Below are positions 52,734 through 60,790 of a DNA stretch of 64,000 bases, piece after piece; position 1 is the stretch's first letter; the number at the start of each line of letters is the position of its first letter. The stretch is taken from positions 186,001 to 250,000 of the forward strand of contig CAZGJZ010000007.1 in NCBI GenBank assembly GCA_964525935.1, in the 5' to 3' direction. The position numbers were made by a program, and so were the translations under genes. A model generated the notes under the pieces. That model worked only from the letters and a program-made list of their open reading frames with translations, ran no database searches and was not told the DNA's origin. This DNA comes from UBA2377 sp964525935. Lineage in GTDB: Bacteria; Verrucomicrobiota; Verrucomicrobiia; Opitutales; Opitutaceae.

Positions 52734-52826
52734 ATCACCACTAAGATCACCAAGTGCACCAAGCCCGCCTCTGCGTCCGCTTCGTGTCCTTCGTGCTCTT
52801 CGTGGTTAACTTCTTCGTGGTTAACT
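52734..52826. repeat. Micro-repeat element after the Gfo/Idh gene
   Basis: The left part 52734-52772 (CACCACTAAGATCACCAAGT then GCACCAAG) and the right part 52780-52826 (CTTCGTGTCCTTCGTGCTCT then TCGTGGTTAAC) are each periodic at 9-12 bases. Their reverse complements resemble ACGAAG/ACCACGAA units of the same class as the 55431 element. The gap to the next gene is filled by it. Confidence 0.7.
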
Positions 52827-52839
52827 CAGACCAACGCCT

Positions 52840-54549
52840 TCACAAAATCGGCGTCAGCGGCGAGCCCACCGCTTTGTAGAGCCGTGTGACGATTTCCTTC
52901 TGCGTGAATAGTCCATCCGTCCCGGGGAACGATCCCACCTCCCGATAGTTTTCGTAGAACGCCGGATCACCCGGCGGCACTTCCTGCGCGCCCGGCTTCA
53001 GCTCGAAACTCGTCGTATTCTGGATCGGCCACGCATCCAGCGGACTCAGCGAAAACAACCCGTCAACCAAACCGTTCACCGCTCCAAGTCCCAGTGGCAG
53101 CACGCGGCGGCCGATCACCCAGCTGTTCTCCGGCCGCATGTCAGCGTCAATTTCCTCGCGCAATTCCCGCGCAAACGCCGCATCCTCGACGAGCAGGCCA
53201 ACCTCCGTGTTCAGATTCTCCGAGCGGGGATCGAGGTTGTAGGAGCCGACGAAAGCGAGGCGGTCATCCACCACCAGCGACTTGGCATGGACACACAGAA
53301 ATGGCGTCGCCGCCTTCGCGCTCCGCCGCTGCGCCTCCGCCGCGATCGCCGCATAGCCGGGAAACAGCGTTCGCATCGCCGCCGGCCTCGGCTTGAATTC
53401 ATGCACCTGCAGCTTGAGTTCATCCACGTAGAGCCCGCGCAGTCGGTAGTTCGCCGAATACGCGAACAGGTTGTCGGTGGAGGCAAAGCTGTTCGACGAA
53501 ATGCGAATGCTCAGTCCCGGATTCTCTTCCTGCAGCTCCCGCACCAGCGTGCGCGCCGGTTTGCTCAAAATCAGGTAGGGCGTCTGCATCACGATGCTAC
53601 GCTTCGCCTGCGCCACGGTCTTCCTCAGCTCCTGCGTGATGCGCGGCGTCTTCGCCCAGAATCCGCCCGCCTTGCCCGGATCATCGGCGATAAAGTCCAC
53701 CCGCGCCACCGGCCGCAACCGCGCGGCAAATTTCTCCGCCGTCGCCTGCAACACCGGCGCGTCGCCTTCCAATTCCTTGAAAAACACGCCGAAGTCATAA
53801 TCCGCCCGGCGCTCATAGCGCGGATAGCGCCCGGCCTCGATCACCTCCGCCACATCCTTCAGCTCATGGCCCGGCACCACATGCCGGAAATTCCAGAACC
53901 GCTCGAACAGGTCCGTCGCCGTTCGCACCACCGGCCCGGCGGCCAGCACGTCGCGGTCGCGGAAATTCATGCCCACCGCATGGTCAAAGTAGGTGTTCTC
54001 GATGTTGCGCCCGCCGGTGATGAGCACGGCGTCGTCGAAAACCATCAGCTTGTTGTGCATCCGCTGGTTGATGCCGTAAAACGACCACAGGCCCGCGAGG
54101 ATCGTCTGGAATCGCGACGGCTTGATCCGCTCCATCGCCGGCCGGTAGTGCCTCACTTCAAAGTTCGGATGCACGGTCGCGAGGAATGCCACCGTCGCCG
54201 GGTTCTGGTCGGAGACCATGTGGTCCGCGATGATCCGCACGTGCACGCCACGACGCGCGGCCTCGATCAATTCGTAAATCAACAACCGCCCGCACTCATC
54301 ATCACTCCAGATAAACGTTTGCACCGTGATGGACGTGCGCGCCTGCCGGATCAGATGCACGCGCAACATCAGTGCATCATAGCCGCTGCTGACGATTGCG
54401 AGCCGGTTGCCCTGCGCCGGATCGTCCACGTTTTCCGCCGCAAACGCCTGCACCACCACCGGCCCAAGCGGCGAGCCCGCAAACGATGCCTCTGCCCGCG
54501 CCACGCACCCAACGCCCAGCAACAAGCACCAAAAAACCATGCCTTTCAT
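52840..54549 (-). CDS. Phospholipase D-family protein (cardiolipin-synthase-like)
   Basis: 569 residues with a signal peptide (MVFWCLLLGVGCVARAEA). Two HxKxxxxD motifs are present: HNKLMVFDDAVLITGGRNI and HAKSLVVDDRLAFVGSYNLD, the second followed by PRSENLNTEVGLLV. These are the catalytic pair of the phospholipase D superfamily, so it may act on phospholipids as a cardiolipin synthase or as another phosphodiesterase. An exported, periplasmic location is inferred. The first codons overlap a repeat arm (54547-54581). Confidence 0.88.
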   Translation of the reverse strand: MKGMVFWCLLLGVGCVARAEASFAGSPLGPVVVQAFAAENVDDPAQGNRLAIVSSGYDALMLRVHLIRQARTSITVQTFIWSDDECGRLLIYELIEAARRGVHVRIIADHMVSDQNPATVAFLATVHPNFEVRHYRPAMERIKPSRFQTILAGLWSFYGINQRMHNKLMVFDDAVLITGGRNIENTYFDHAVGMNFRDRDVLAAGPVVRTATDLFERFWNFRHVVPGHELKDVAEVIEAGRYPRYERRADYDFGVFFKELEGDAPVLQATAEKFAARLRPVARVDFIADDPGKAGGFWAKTPRITQELRKTVAQAKRSIVMQTPYLILSKPARTLVRELQEENPGLSIRISSNSFASTDNLFAYSANYRLRGLYVDELKLQVHEFKPRPAAMRTLFPGYAAIAAEAQRRSAKAATPFLCVHAKSLVVDDRLAFVGSYNLDPRSENLNTEVGLLVEDAAFARELREEIDADMRPENSWVIGRRVLPLGLGAVNGLVDGLFSLSPLDAWPIQNTTSFELKPGAQEVPPGDPAFYENYREVGSFPGTDGLFTQKEIVTRLYKAVGSPLTPIL

Positions 54550-54581
54550 CCGTGCAGCTCCGTGAAATCCGTGGTTAAAAA
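54547..54581. repeat. Single arm of the TTAACCACGGAT family
   Basis: CATCCGTGCAGCTCCGTGAA then ATCCGTGGTTAAAA between the dioxygenase stop (54586) and the PLD start (54549). Its reverse complement matches the left arms at 15330 and 55431. It overlaps the PLD start codon. Confidence 0.8.
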
Positions 54582-54585
54582 TCGT

Positions 54586-55404
54586 TCACCAGCTCCGGAA
54601 CAACAGCCGCTGCGCGTCGTTGTAACGCGCCCGCGTCGCCGGCAGGATGTGCTGCTGCTCGTCCATCGTCGCGATGTTCTGCGACTTCATCCAGTAAGGG
54701 CCGTAGCCGATGTGCAGCGTCTTGCGGGTTTTGCCCGAGCGAATCGATTTTCCGCCGTGACGCAGATGTTCGGTGAACAGGATCGCATCACCCGCCTTGA
54801 CGGGCAGACCGATCATGCCGGGTTCCGTATCGGAGTCACTCGTGCCGTAAGGGGTGGGATAATTGCTCTTGTGCGTCGCCGGCACGACGCAGAACGGCCC
54901 GTCCTCCGGACCCACGTCGCGCATGAAATACACCATCCGCACCATCATGCAGTCGATGCCGGTGCGGTTGAAACCATAGCGGTATTTCGGCCCGATCGGC
55001 CCGCCCATGTGTGCATGCGTTTGGTTGCCGGGATAGCGGATGCGGATCTCCGAATTGTTGATCGTCGGCCGGTCCTGCACGATGTCACGAATGAGCGCCA
55101 TCGTCGGCGCGTGCTCCACCAGCAGGTCAAAGGCCGGATCGGCGTTGAAAAAGTCCTCGATAATCAGCGTCGCCCCTTCCTTCCGCTCGCCCGCGGCATG
55201 ATAGCCCTTCTCGGGATCGACATGATATTCCGGAGCCCAATCCCACGGACTTTTCTTGCGCGGCGGCAGCGTGACGTGCGCCAGCGCGTGCGCCTCCAGC
55301 GCATCGATCGCGGTCGCCAGCTTGGCGCATTCCGCCGCGTTCAGGATGCCCGGCAACACGAGGTAGCCCAGGCGGTCGAATTCGTATTTTTGAATGTCAG
55401 TCAT
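54586..55404 (-). CDS. PhyH-family dioxygenase-like protein, second copy
   Basis: 272 residues from the ATG at 55404. YEFDRLGYLVLPGILNAAEC, FCVVPATHKSNYPTPYG and the region LRHGGKSIRSGKTRKTLHIG match the PhyH family, including a distal histidine followed by an arginine that would bind 2-oxoglutarate. The first iron motif is less clear (HAHMGGPIGP rather than HxD), so activity is uncertain. The substrate is unknown. It is not close in sequence to the copy at 48675. Confidence 0.75.
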   Translation of the reverse strand: MTDIQKYEFDRLGYLVLPGILNAAECAKLATAIDALEAHALAHVTLPPRKKSPWDWAPEYHVDPEKGYHAAGERKEGATLIIEDFFNADPAFDLLVEHAPTMALIRDIVQDRPTINNSEIRIRYPGNQTHAHMGGPIGPKYRYGFNRTGIDCMMVRMVYFMRDVGPEDGPFCVVPATHKSNYPTPYGTSDSDTEPGMIGLPVKAGDAILFTEHLRHGGKSIRSGKTRKTLHIGYGPYWMKSQNIATMDEQQHILPATRARYNDAQRLLFRSW

Positions 55405-55430
55405 GGGATAAGGGGAAAGCAGAATCAAAA

Positions 55431-55558
55431 ATTAACCACGGATTACACGGATGATCACGGATTTTTGTCAGCGGTTTTATCCGGGCCGATCCGTGTAATC
55501 CGTGGTCCATAGCCGGGATTTCTATTCGTGTGAATTCGTGTCCATTCGTGGTTAAAAA
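55431..55558. repeat. Compound micro-repeat element (TTAACCACGGAT and CACGAATTC types)
   Basis: The left arm 55431-55462 (TTAACCACGGATTACACGGA then TGATCACGGAT) pairs with 55488-55506 (GATCCGTGTAATCCGTGGT). A further arm 55521-55558 (TCGTGTGAATTCGTGTCCAT then TCGTGGTTAAAA) follows. The gap between the two genes is almost wholly repeat. Period is about 11-12 bases. Confidence 0.85.
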
Positions 55559-55566
55559 CCATAACC

Positions 55567-56265
55567 TTATTTCAAAATCTCCAGCATGCGTTCGAACAGC
55601 CGGTTCACCTTCGCCTGGTTTTCCTTCACGAGATCCTTGAACTTCGCGAAGTCGATCTCCGTGCCCTCGAGGCCGTTCGCGTAATTATCGATCAGCGCGA
55701 GGCTGTTGTAGTTCAGCCCCGCCTCGGTGCACAGGTCAGCCTCGTGGCACGCCGTCATGCCAATGACATCGCCCCAGTGCTGCACGATGCGGATCTCCGC
55801 CTTCGTCTCGAAACGCGGACCGCGCATCTGCACATAGACCTTACCCGGATGGATCGTAAACTCCGGCGCGAGCTTCGCCAGCAGCAGCGGGATCAAATTG
55901 TTCGCGATCCCCGGCGCGCCGCCCTTCAGCTCCGTGTCAAAAAACGTCGCCGGCCCCTGCTGCAAACCCACGTAGTCACTGCATGACACAAACGTCCCGG
56001 GCGGCAGCTCCTTCTTGAGCGAACCCACCGAGTTGAGCGACACCACGTCCTTGAAGCCGAGGTCCGCCAGTGCGCGAATGTTGGCGCGATAGTTGATCGA
56101 GTGCGGTGGCAGCGGAAACGCATAACCGTGCCGGTTGATGAGCGCGAAATCGCCCTTCGTCTTGTAGGTGACATCGCCGTGGGCCGTCTTGATCGTCTTT
56201 ACGTCCCACGCGGCGAACAGGGTGGAATTGACGATGCTCGTGCCGCTGATGAATGCTACTTTCAT
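55567..56265 (-). CDS. mtnP: Methylthioadenosine phosphorylase-type nucleoside phosphorylase
   Basis: 232 residues from the ATG at 56265. MKVAFISGTSIVNS begins the fold; KGDFALINRHGYAFPLPPHS (the HG motif with a phosphate-binding histidine), INYRANIRALADLGFKDVVS and GKVYVQMRGPRFETKAEIRI are those of the trimeric MTAP/PNP family. The expected reaction releases adenine and methylthioribose-1-phosphate from MTA in methionine salvage. At 232 residues it is a little shorter than most MTAPs (about 260-290). Its start codon overlaps that of the divergent lipoprotein gene (CATG). Confidence 0.85.
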   Translation of the reverse strand: MKVAFISGTSIVNSTLFAAWDVKTIKTAHGDVTYKTKGDFALINRHGYAFPLPPHSINYRANIRALADLGFKDVVSLNSVGSLKKELPPGTFVSCSDYVGLQQGPATFFDTELKGGAPGIANNLIPLLLAKLAPEFTIHPGKVYVQMRGPRFETKAEIRIVQHWGDVIGMTACHEADLCTEAGLNYNSLALIDNYANGLEGTEIDFAKFKDLVKENQAKVNRLFERMLEILK

Positions 56266-57070
56266 GCTGCGACTCACACGCCGTTCGCCCGCCGAGACAA
56301 CCCGAAACCCCATCCGCCGTCTCGGACTGCTCGCGGTCCTGTCTGCCGTCGCGCTGGGCGGCAGTGGCTGCTCCACCCCCGGCCCGCTGCACGTCTACAC
56401 GGCCAGCCCAGCTGAGCCCGCGGTCGTCCACGACACCGGCGGCGATGCCCCGGTCGAAGTGCCCAGCTTTCTCAAAGCCGGCGAAACGCTCACGGGCTTC
56501 GCCTACGATCCTTACACCGACCACCTGTTTCTGCGCCTCGCCCCCGGCAATCAATTCCGCGTCGTTGATCGCCCTGCACGCGCAATCAAACGCGAGTTCA
56601 CGGCCGGCGAAACACCCGACACCGGCGGCGGCGACCTCGCCATCCGCTCGCGCGACCGGCATCTCTTCCTCGCGCACCCGACCGAGCCCGCCGTCATCGA
56701 GATCACGCTCTACGGCCAATACATCCGCACCATCCCGCTCGCCCCGCTCCACGCCCCGGCCGCCGGCGTTGCCTACGACCAGACCCGCGAGCGTCTCTAC
56801 ATCCTCATGGGCGGCGACCTCGCCTACATCACCACCTTCGATCGCGAGGGCCGCAAACTCGCTGCCGTTTCCCTCGACCGCACCGTCGCCCTCGGCGCCC
56901 TCGCCTACGACTCCGTCGCCCGCGAATTCTACGTCCCGCTGCCCGATCGTCCCACCGTCGGCATCTTCGATGAAAACGGCCACTTCCTCCGCGAACTCGC
57001 CGCATCCGCCACCGCAACACCCGCCGACTTTATCGACGTCGGCCCGCGCTCCTTCTTGCGTCTATTCTGA
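56264..57070 (+). CDS. Beta-propeller-like lipoprotein
   Basis: 268 residues from the ATG at 56264. A lipobox signal (LLAVLSAVALGGSGC) predicts a membrane-anchored lipoprotein. The rest has repeated strands of the NHL/SMP-30 type (TGFAYDPYTDHLFLRLAPGN; AAGVAYDQTRERLYILMGGD; LGALAYDSVAREFYVPLPDR). Function unknown, perhaps a scaffold or sensor. Its ATG overlaps that of the divergent mtnP by two bases. A lengthened frame upstream to 56168 exists but is antisense to mtnP. Confidence 0.75.
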   Translation: MLRLTRRSPAETTRNPIRRLGLLAVLSAVALGGSGCSTPGPLHVYTASPAEPAVVHDTGGDAPVEVPSFLKAGETLTGFAYDPYTDHLFLRLAPGNQFRVVDRPARAIKREFTAGETPDTGGGDLAIRSRDRHLFLAHPTEPAVIEITLYGQYIRTIPLAPLHAPAAGVAYDQTRERLYILMGGDLAYITTFDREGRKLAAVSLDRTVALGALAYDSVAREFYVPLPDRPTVGIFDENGHFLRELAASATATPADFIDVGPRSFLRLF

Positions 57071-57123
57071 TTTCCACCTGAATCCGCCGCACCCCGTTTC
57101 TCCAGTCCAACCCCATCCCCATC

Positions 57124-58332
57124 ATGTCCACCGCCACGCCCCCTGAGCTCCCCTTCAATCTCGGCCCCGCCAATCTGACCGCTAAAAAAGAAAATACCTA
57201 CTTCACAGTCGTCGTCATCGTATCCGTCCTCGCATGGCTCGCGCTGGCCGTGACGCTAATCGGTGCGGTCTATGCCCTGTTTATCGGTTTTTTCCTTTGG
57301 CTCGGTCATGGCCTGCTCGCCGCCTACTTGCGCTCTGAGGCCGTCCGGGTGAGCGAACACCAGCTGCCCCACCTGCACGCGACCTTTCTCACCGTCTGCC
57401 AGCAACTCGGCGTAACCAAGCCCCCTCGGCTATACGTGCTCCAGGCCGGCGGTGCGCTCAACGCCTTCGCCACCCGCTTCGCCGGCCGCGATTTCGTCGT
57501 GGTATTTTCCGACATGTTGGAGGCCCTCGGCCCGGATTCCCCCGAGATGAAATTCATCCTCGGTCACGAAATCGGCCACCTCAAGAGCCGCCACATCCTC
57601 AAGCAAGTCCTGCTCGCCCCCGGCTTGTTTTGTCCGCTGATCGGCCCGGCCTACCGCCGCGCATGGGAAACTTCCTGCGACCGACACGGCGCTTTCGCCG
57701 CCCAGGATATGGCCGGCTCACTGCGCGCCATGCTCACGCTTTCCGGCGGCCGGAATCAGGGCCCCGTGCTCGATGCCGAGACCTTCGCCCGCCAGCATGA
57801 GGAGGAGCGCGGCTTTTTTGTGTCGTTGCACGAACTGACGTCGACCTATCCGACCTTGTCCCGCCGGGTGCGCGACCTGCGCGATTTGCAATCCGGCCAG
57901 CCCACCCGCCGCGCCCCTCGCCATCCCCTGGCGTATGTTGTCGGCGCTTTCCTGCCCGGCGGCAATGTCGGCGGCGGCGGCGGCGGTCTCGCCAGCATGC
58001 TCATTATCGTGGTCATCATCGGGATGATGGCCGCCATGGCGATTCCCGCATTTCAGAAGGTGCGCCAAGCGTCACAGCTCAAGGCGTGCCTGAACAACGA
58101 ACGCATGTTGTCCGCCGCTTTCGACCAAGCCGCGCTCGAAGGCACCCCGCCGACTCACACTTCGGATCTGGTCGGCCCCGATAAATACATCCATGTCGCC
58201 CCAACCTGCCCGCTCGGCGGCCAATACGTCATCCCCGACAACACCACCAGCGGCGATGAAATCTACTGCACGGTGCATGGCACGATGACGGACATTCACG
58301 CTGCGTTTCAACCATCCGCTCGCCATCGCTGA
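57124..58332 (+). CDS. M48-family zinc protease fused to a pilin-like C-terminal domain
   Basis: 402 residues. The N-terminal part has two membrane segments (YFTVVVIVSVLAWLALAVTL; LIGAVYALFIGFFLWLGHGL), then FILGHEIGHLKSRHILKQVL, the HExxH site of M48 peptidases, and a later WETSCDRHG with a plausible third ligand. From about residue 290 a glycine run leads into ASMLIIVVIIGMMAAMAIPA then FQKVRQASQL, which closely resembles the hydrophobic N-terminal helix of type IV pilins and pseudopilins. The end (TCPLGGQYVIPDNTTSGDEI) resembles the pilin C-terminal CPxGGxY-like stretch. It has the pilin-like FxxVRQ pattern but no prepilin peptidase site, so it is probably not an exported pilin. Confidence 0.75.
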   Translation: MSTATPPELPFNLGPANLTAKKENTYFTVVVIVSVLAWLALAVTLIGAVYALFIGFFLWLGHGLLAAYLRSEAVRVSEHQLPHLHATFLTVCQQLGVTKPPRLYVLQAGGALNAFATRFAGRDFVVVFSDMLEALGPDSPEMKFILGHEIGHLKSRHILKQVLLAPGLFCPLIGPAYRRAWETSCDRHGAFAAQDMAGSLRAMLTLSGGRNQGPVLDAETFARQHEEERGFFVSLHELTSTYPTLSRRVRDLRDLQSGQPTRRAPRHPLAYVVGAFLPGGNVGGGGGGLASMLIIVVIIGMMAAMAIPAFQKVRQASQLKACLNNERMLSAAFDQAALEGTPPTHTSDLVGPDKYIHVAPTCPLGGQYVIPDNTTSGDEIYCTVHGTMTDIHAAFQPSARHR

Positions 58333-58379
58333 CCGCTGTGCTGAGCACACTTCAGCCTCGCCGATAATTTTTTACCGCC

Positions 58380-58413
58380 TAATCGAGAATCAGTAATCCG
58401 AAATCGAAAATTC
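58380..58413. repeat. Micro-repeat (AATCGAGAATCAGTAATCC family) before the esterase
   Basis: AATCGAGAATCAGTAATCCG then AAATCGAAAATTCC ends one base before the esterase ATG at 58415. Same family as the arms at 44458 and 62786. Confidence 0.8.
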
Positions 58414-58414
58414 C

Positions 58415-59380
58415 ATGCCCCTCGCCGACAAACCCCTGCCTGAGCTCCTCCAATATCAGGGTCGCAACCCGCGCCCTGCCGATTTCGACGCCTACTGGGA
58501 CGCCGCCCTGCGCGAACTCGATGCCACCGACCCCAAGCCCGAGCTCATCCCCACCAAGTCGCTCCACCCGCGCCACAGCGAGGCGTTCGACCTCTGGTTC
58601 ACCGGCGTCGGCGGCGCCCGCGTTTACGCCAAATACCTTCGCCCGAAAAAATCCGCCGGCAAAAATCCCGCCGTCCTCCAGTTCCACGGCTACACCGGCA
58701 ACAGCGGCGATTTCGCCAGCCGCCTCGCCTGGACCAGCGAAGGCTTCTGCGTCGCCGCGCTCGACTGCCGCGGCCAGGGCGGTCGCTCCGAGGATTCCGG
58801 CAAGGTGCTCGGCAACACCCACCGCGGCCACATCATCCGCGGCCTCGACGATCCCGATCCCCGCAAACTCGCCTTCCGCCAGATCTTCCTCGATACCGCA
58901 CAACTCGCCCGCGTCGTGATGAGCTTCCCCGAGGTCGACGCCACGCGCGTTGGCGCCATGGGCGGCTCGCAGGGTGGCGCCCTCACCCTCGCCTGCGCCG
59001 CACTCGAGCCCCGCATCAAGCGCGCCGCGCCCGTCTTCCCCTTCCTTTGCGATTATCAGCGTGTCTGGGAAATGGACCTCGCCAAGGACGCCTACGACGA
59101 ACTCCGGGGCTTCTTCCGCCAGTTCGACCCGCTCCACGAACGCGAAAAGGAAATCTTCACCAAGCTCGGCTACATCGACTGCCAGCACCTCGCCCCGCGC
59201 ATCAAGGCCGAGGTCCTCATGTATGTCGGCCTGATGGACACCATCTGCCCGCCCTCCACGCAATACGCCGCCTTCAACAAGATCACCTCCAAGAAGAACA
59301 CCGTGATCTACCCCGACTACGGCCACGAAGGTCTCCCCGGCGAAAGCGACCGCACCTTCGACTTCATGCTCGGGTTGTAA
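58415..59380 (+). CDS. CE7-type acetylxylan esterase/cephalosporin-C deacetylase-like hydrolase
   Basis: 321 residues, alpha/beta hydrolase. The nucleophile is in MGGSQGGALTLA (GxSxGG of CE7), the Asp is near LMDTICPPS and the His in DYGHEGLPGE. FHGYTGNSGDFASRLAWTSE and DCRGQGGRSEDSGKV match the family. It removes acetyl groups from xylo-oligosaccharides or related esters. No signal peptide is visible, so it is probably cytoplasmic. Its ATG directly follows a repeat arm, and a strong hairpin follows the stop. Confidence 0.88.
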   Translation: MPLADKPLPELLQYQGRNPRPADFDAYWDAALRELDATDPKPELIPTKSLHPRHSEAFDLWFTGVGGARVYAKYLRPKKSAGKNPAVLQFHGYTGNSGDFASRLAWTSEGFCVAALDCRGQGGRSEDSGKVLGNTHRGHIIRGLDDPDPRKLAFRQIFLDTAQLARVVMSFPEVDATRVGAMGGSQGGALTLACAALEPRIKRAAPVFPFLCDYQRVWEMDLAKDAYDELRGFFRQFDPLHEREKEIFTKLGYIDCQHLAPRIKAEVLMYVGLMDTICPPSTQYAAFNKITSKKNTVIYPDYGHEGLPGESDRTFDFMLGL

Positions 59381-59383
59381 AGG

Positions 59384-59410
59384 AGTGCGGGTCTCCGACC
59401 CGCACTTTTT
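59384..59410 (+). terminator. Hairpin terminator after the esterase
   Basis: AGTGCGGGT pairs with ACCCGCACT around CTCCG and is followed by TTTTTC, four bases after the esterase stop. It has the same GTCTCCGA core as the hairpin at 29108. Confidence 0.85.
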
Positions 59411-59473
59411 CATCCGCTTCGCGAGCGAGTCATCGCGCCAAGGACATCGTCGCGACCACAAACTTCTCCTTAC

Positions 59474-59526
59474 CTTGGCGCTTCGTTTTCTTCGCGGCCT
59501 CCGCTCCTTCGCGTTCTCCGCGTTAA
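59474..59526. repeat. Single arm of the AACGCAGAG-type repeat, minus orientation
   Basis: On the minus strand TTTAACGCGGAGAACGCGAA then GGAGCGGAGGCCGCGAAG. It is periodic and matches the arms in purL at 9801-9877 in type. Its far end repeats GCGCCAAGG, seen in inverted orientation at about 59435-59443, so the pair may be degraded. Confidence 0.6.
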
Positions 59527-59536
59527 ATTCATTCCC

Positions 59537-59833
59537 TCACCCCACCCAGCTGACCGCCTGCATCCGCTGCGCCAGCTCGACATCCTTTGCCGTCACCTTG
59601 CCGCCGCTGTCGTGCGTGTTGAGCCGCACCGCGACCCGGTTATAGACATTCTTCCATTCCGGATGGTGGTCCATCGCCTCGGCCTCGAAGCCGGCGCGCA
59701 CCATAAAGCTCAATGCCTCGCGAAAGCTGCCGAACACAAAGTCCTTCGCCAGCGCATCGCGCTTAAACGTCCAGCCCGGCAGTCCTTCGAGGCTCGTTGC
59801 GATTGCTTTCTTCGTCAGGGGTTTGCTTCGCAT
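59537..59833 (-). CDS. 4a-hydroxytetrahydrobiopterin dehydratase (pterin carbinolamine dehydratase)
   Basis: 98 residues from the ATG at 59833. The PCD signature EAMDHHPEWKNVYNRVAVRL, THDSGGKVTAKDVELAQRMQ is complete, with the catalytic His pair and Tyr. It recycles the pterin cofactor of aromatic amino acid hydroxylases; in bacteria without such hydroxylases it may act in molybdopterin-type pterin chemistry. The open frame to 59905 is not needed. Confidence 0.93.
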   Translation of the reverse strand: MRSKPLTKKAIATSLEGLPGWTFKRDALAKDFVFGSFREALSFMVRAGFEAEAMDHHPEWKNVYNRVAVRLNTHDSGGKVTAKDVELAQRMQAVSWVG

Positions 59834-60004
59834 GATTCCTACCTTGCTCGCCCCTCGCCACCGCGCAAGCCAGCCCCTGACTTTACGCCCTGGCCTCCCA
59901 CCCATCGGTCACCATTCCCCAGCCTCCCTTGAGGCCCGGCGCGCCGAAGTTTCAACGAAGGCGGCTTGTCAAACCTCCCCGCCCCGCCCTCAATCCTCCG
60001 ACTC

Positions 60005-60751
60005 ATGAGTTCACTTGGTCCCGATAAAGTCCCGTCGCACGTCGCCATCATCATGGATGGCAACGGCCGCTGGGCCAAACAGCGCGGGCTGCCCCGCATC
60101 GAGGGCCACCGCCGCGGCGTTGAAACCGTCCGCACCGTCACCGATGCCGGCCGCGAACTCGGTCTGCGCACGCTCACGCTCTACGCTTTCTCCGTCGAAA
60201 ACTGGAAACGTCCGCAGGACGAAGTCGGCGCCCTCATGGGTCTCCTCGAGTATTATCTCAAAAAGGAGCTCAACACCTTCATCAAAAACCGCATCCGCCT
60301 CCGCACCATCGGTCGCACCGATGCCCTGCCCGCCGGCGTGCAAAAACACCTCGCGCACACCATCGCCGAGACCGCGCAGTTTACCGATTACACCCTCGTC
60401 CTCGCCCTCAACTACGGCGCGCGCACCGAGGTCGCCGACGCCGCCCGCGCCTACGCCGCCGCCGTCGCCGCCGGTCGTGAAAAAGCCAACGACAGCTCTT
60501 GGGAAGCCTTCAGCCGCTACCTCTACACGGCCGACCTGCCCGACCCCGACCTGATCATCCGCACCTCCGGCGAGACGCGCCTGAGCAACTTCCTCCTCAT
60601 GCAGGGCGCCTACGCCGAGTTCGTTTTCACGCCCGTCCTCTGGCCCGATTTCGGCAAGGCTGACCTCGCTGCCGCCATCGCCGAATACGCCAGCCGCGAA
60701 CGCCGCTACGGTCTCACGAGTGAACAACTGAAACCGGCCCCGCGGGCCTGA
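60005..60751 (+). CDS. uppS: Undecaprenyl diphosphate synthase
   Basis: 248 residues. HVAIIMDGNGRWAKQRGLPR with the catalytic Asp, GHRRGVETVRTVTDAGRELG, ALNYGARTEVADAARAYAAA and the RTSGETRLSNFLLMQGAYAE end match cis-prenyltransferases. It makes the lipid carrier for peptidoglycan from isoprenyl diphosphates. It leads the conserved run uppS-cdsA-dxr-rseP. ATG at 60005; an upstream TTG at 59966 is less likely. Confidence 0.96.
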   Translation: MSSLGPDKVPSHVAIIMDGNGRWAKQRGLPRIEGHRRGVETVRTVTDAGRELGLRTLTLYAFSVENWKRPQDEVGALMGLLEYYLKKELNTFIKNRIRLRTIGRTDALPAGVQKHLAHTIAETAQFTDYTLVLALNYGARTEVADAARAYAAAVAAGREKANDSSWEAFSRYLYTADLPDPDLIIRTSGETRLSNFLLMQGAYAEFVFTPVLWPDFGKADLAAAIAEYASRERRYGLTSEQLKPAPRA

Positions 60752-60790
60752 GCTGGGTAAAATCTCTGCGCCCTCCGCCCCACTCCATCC

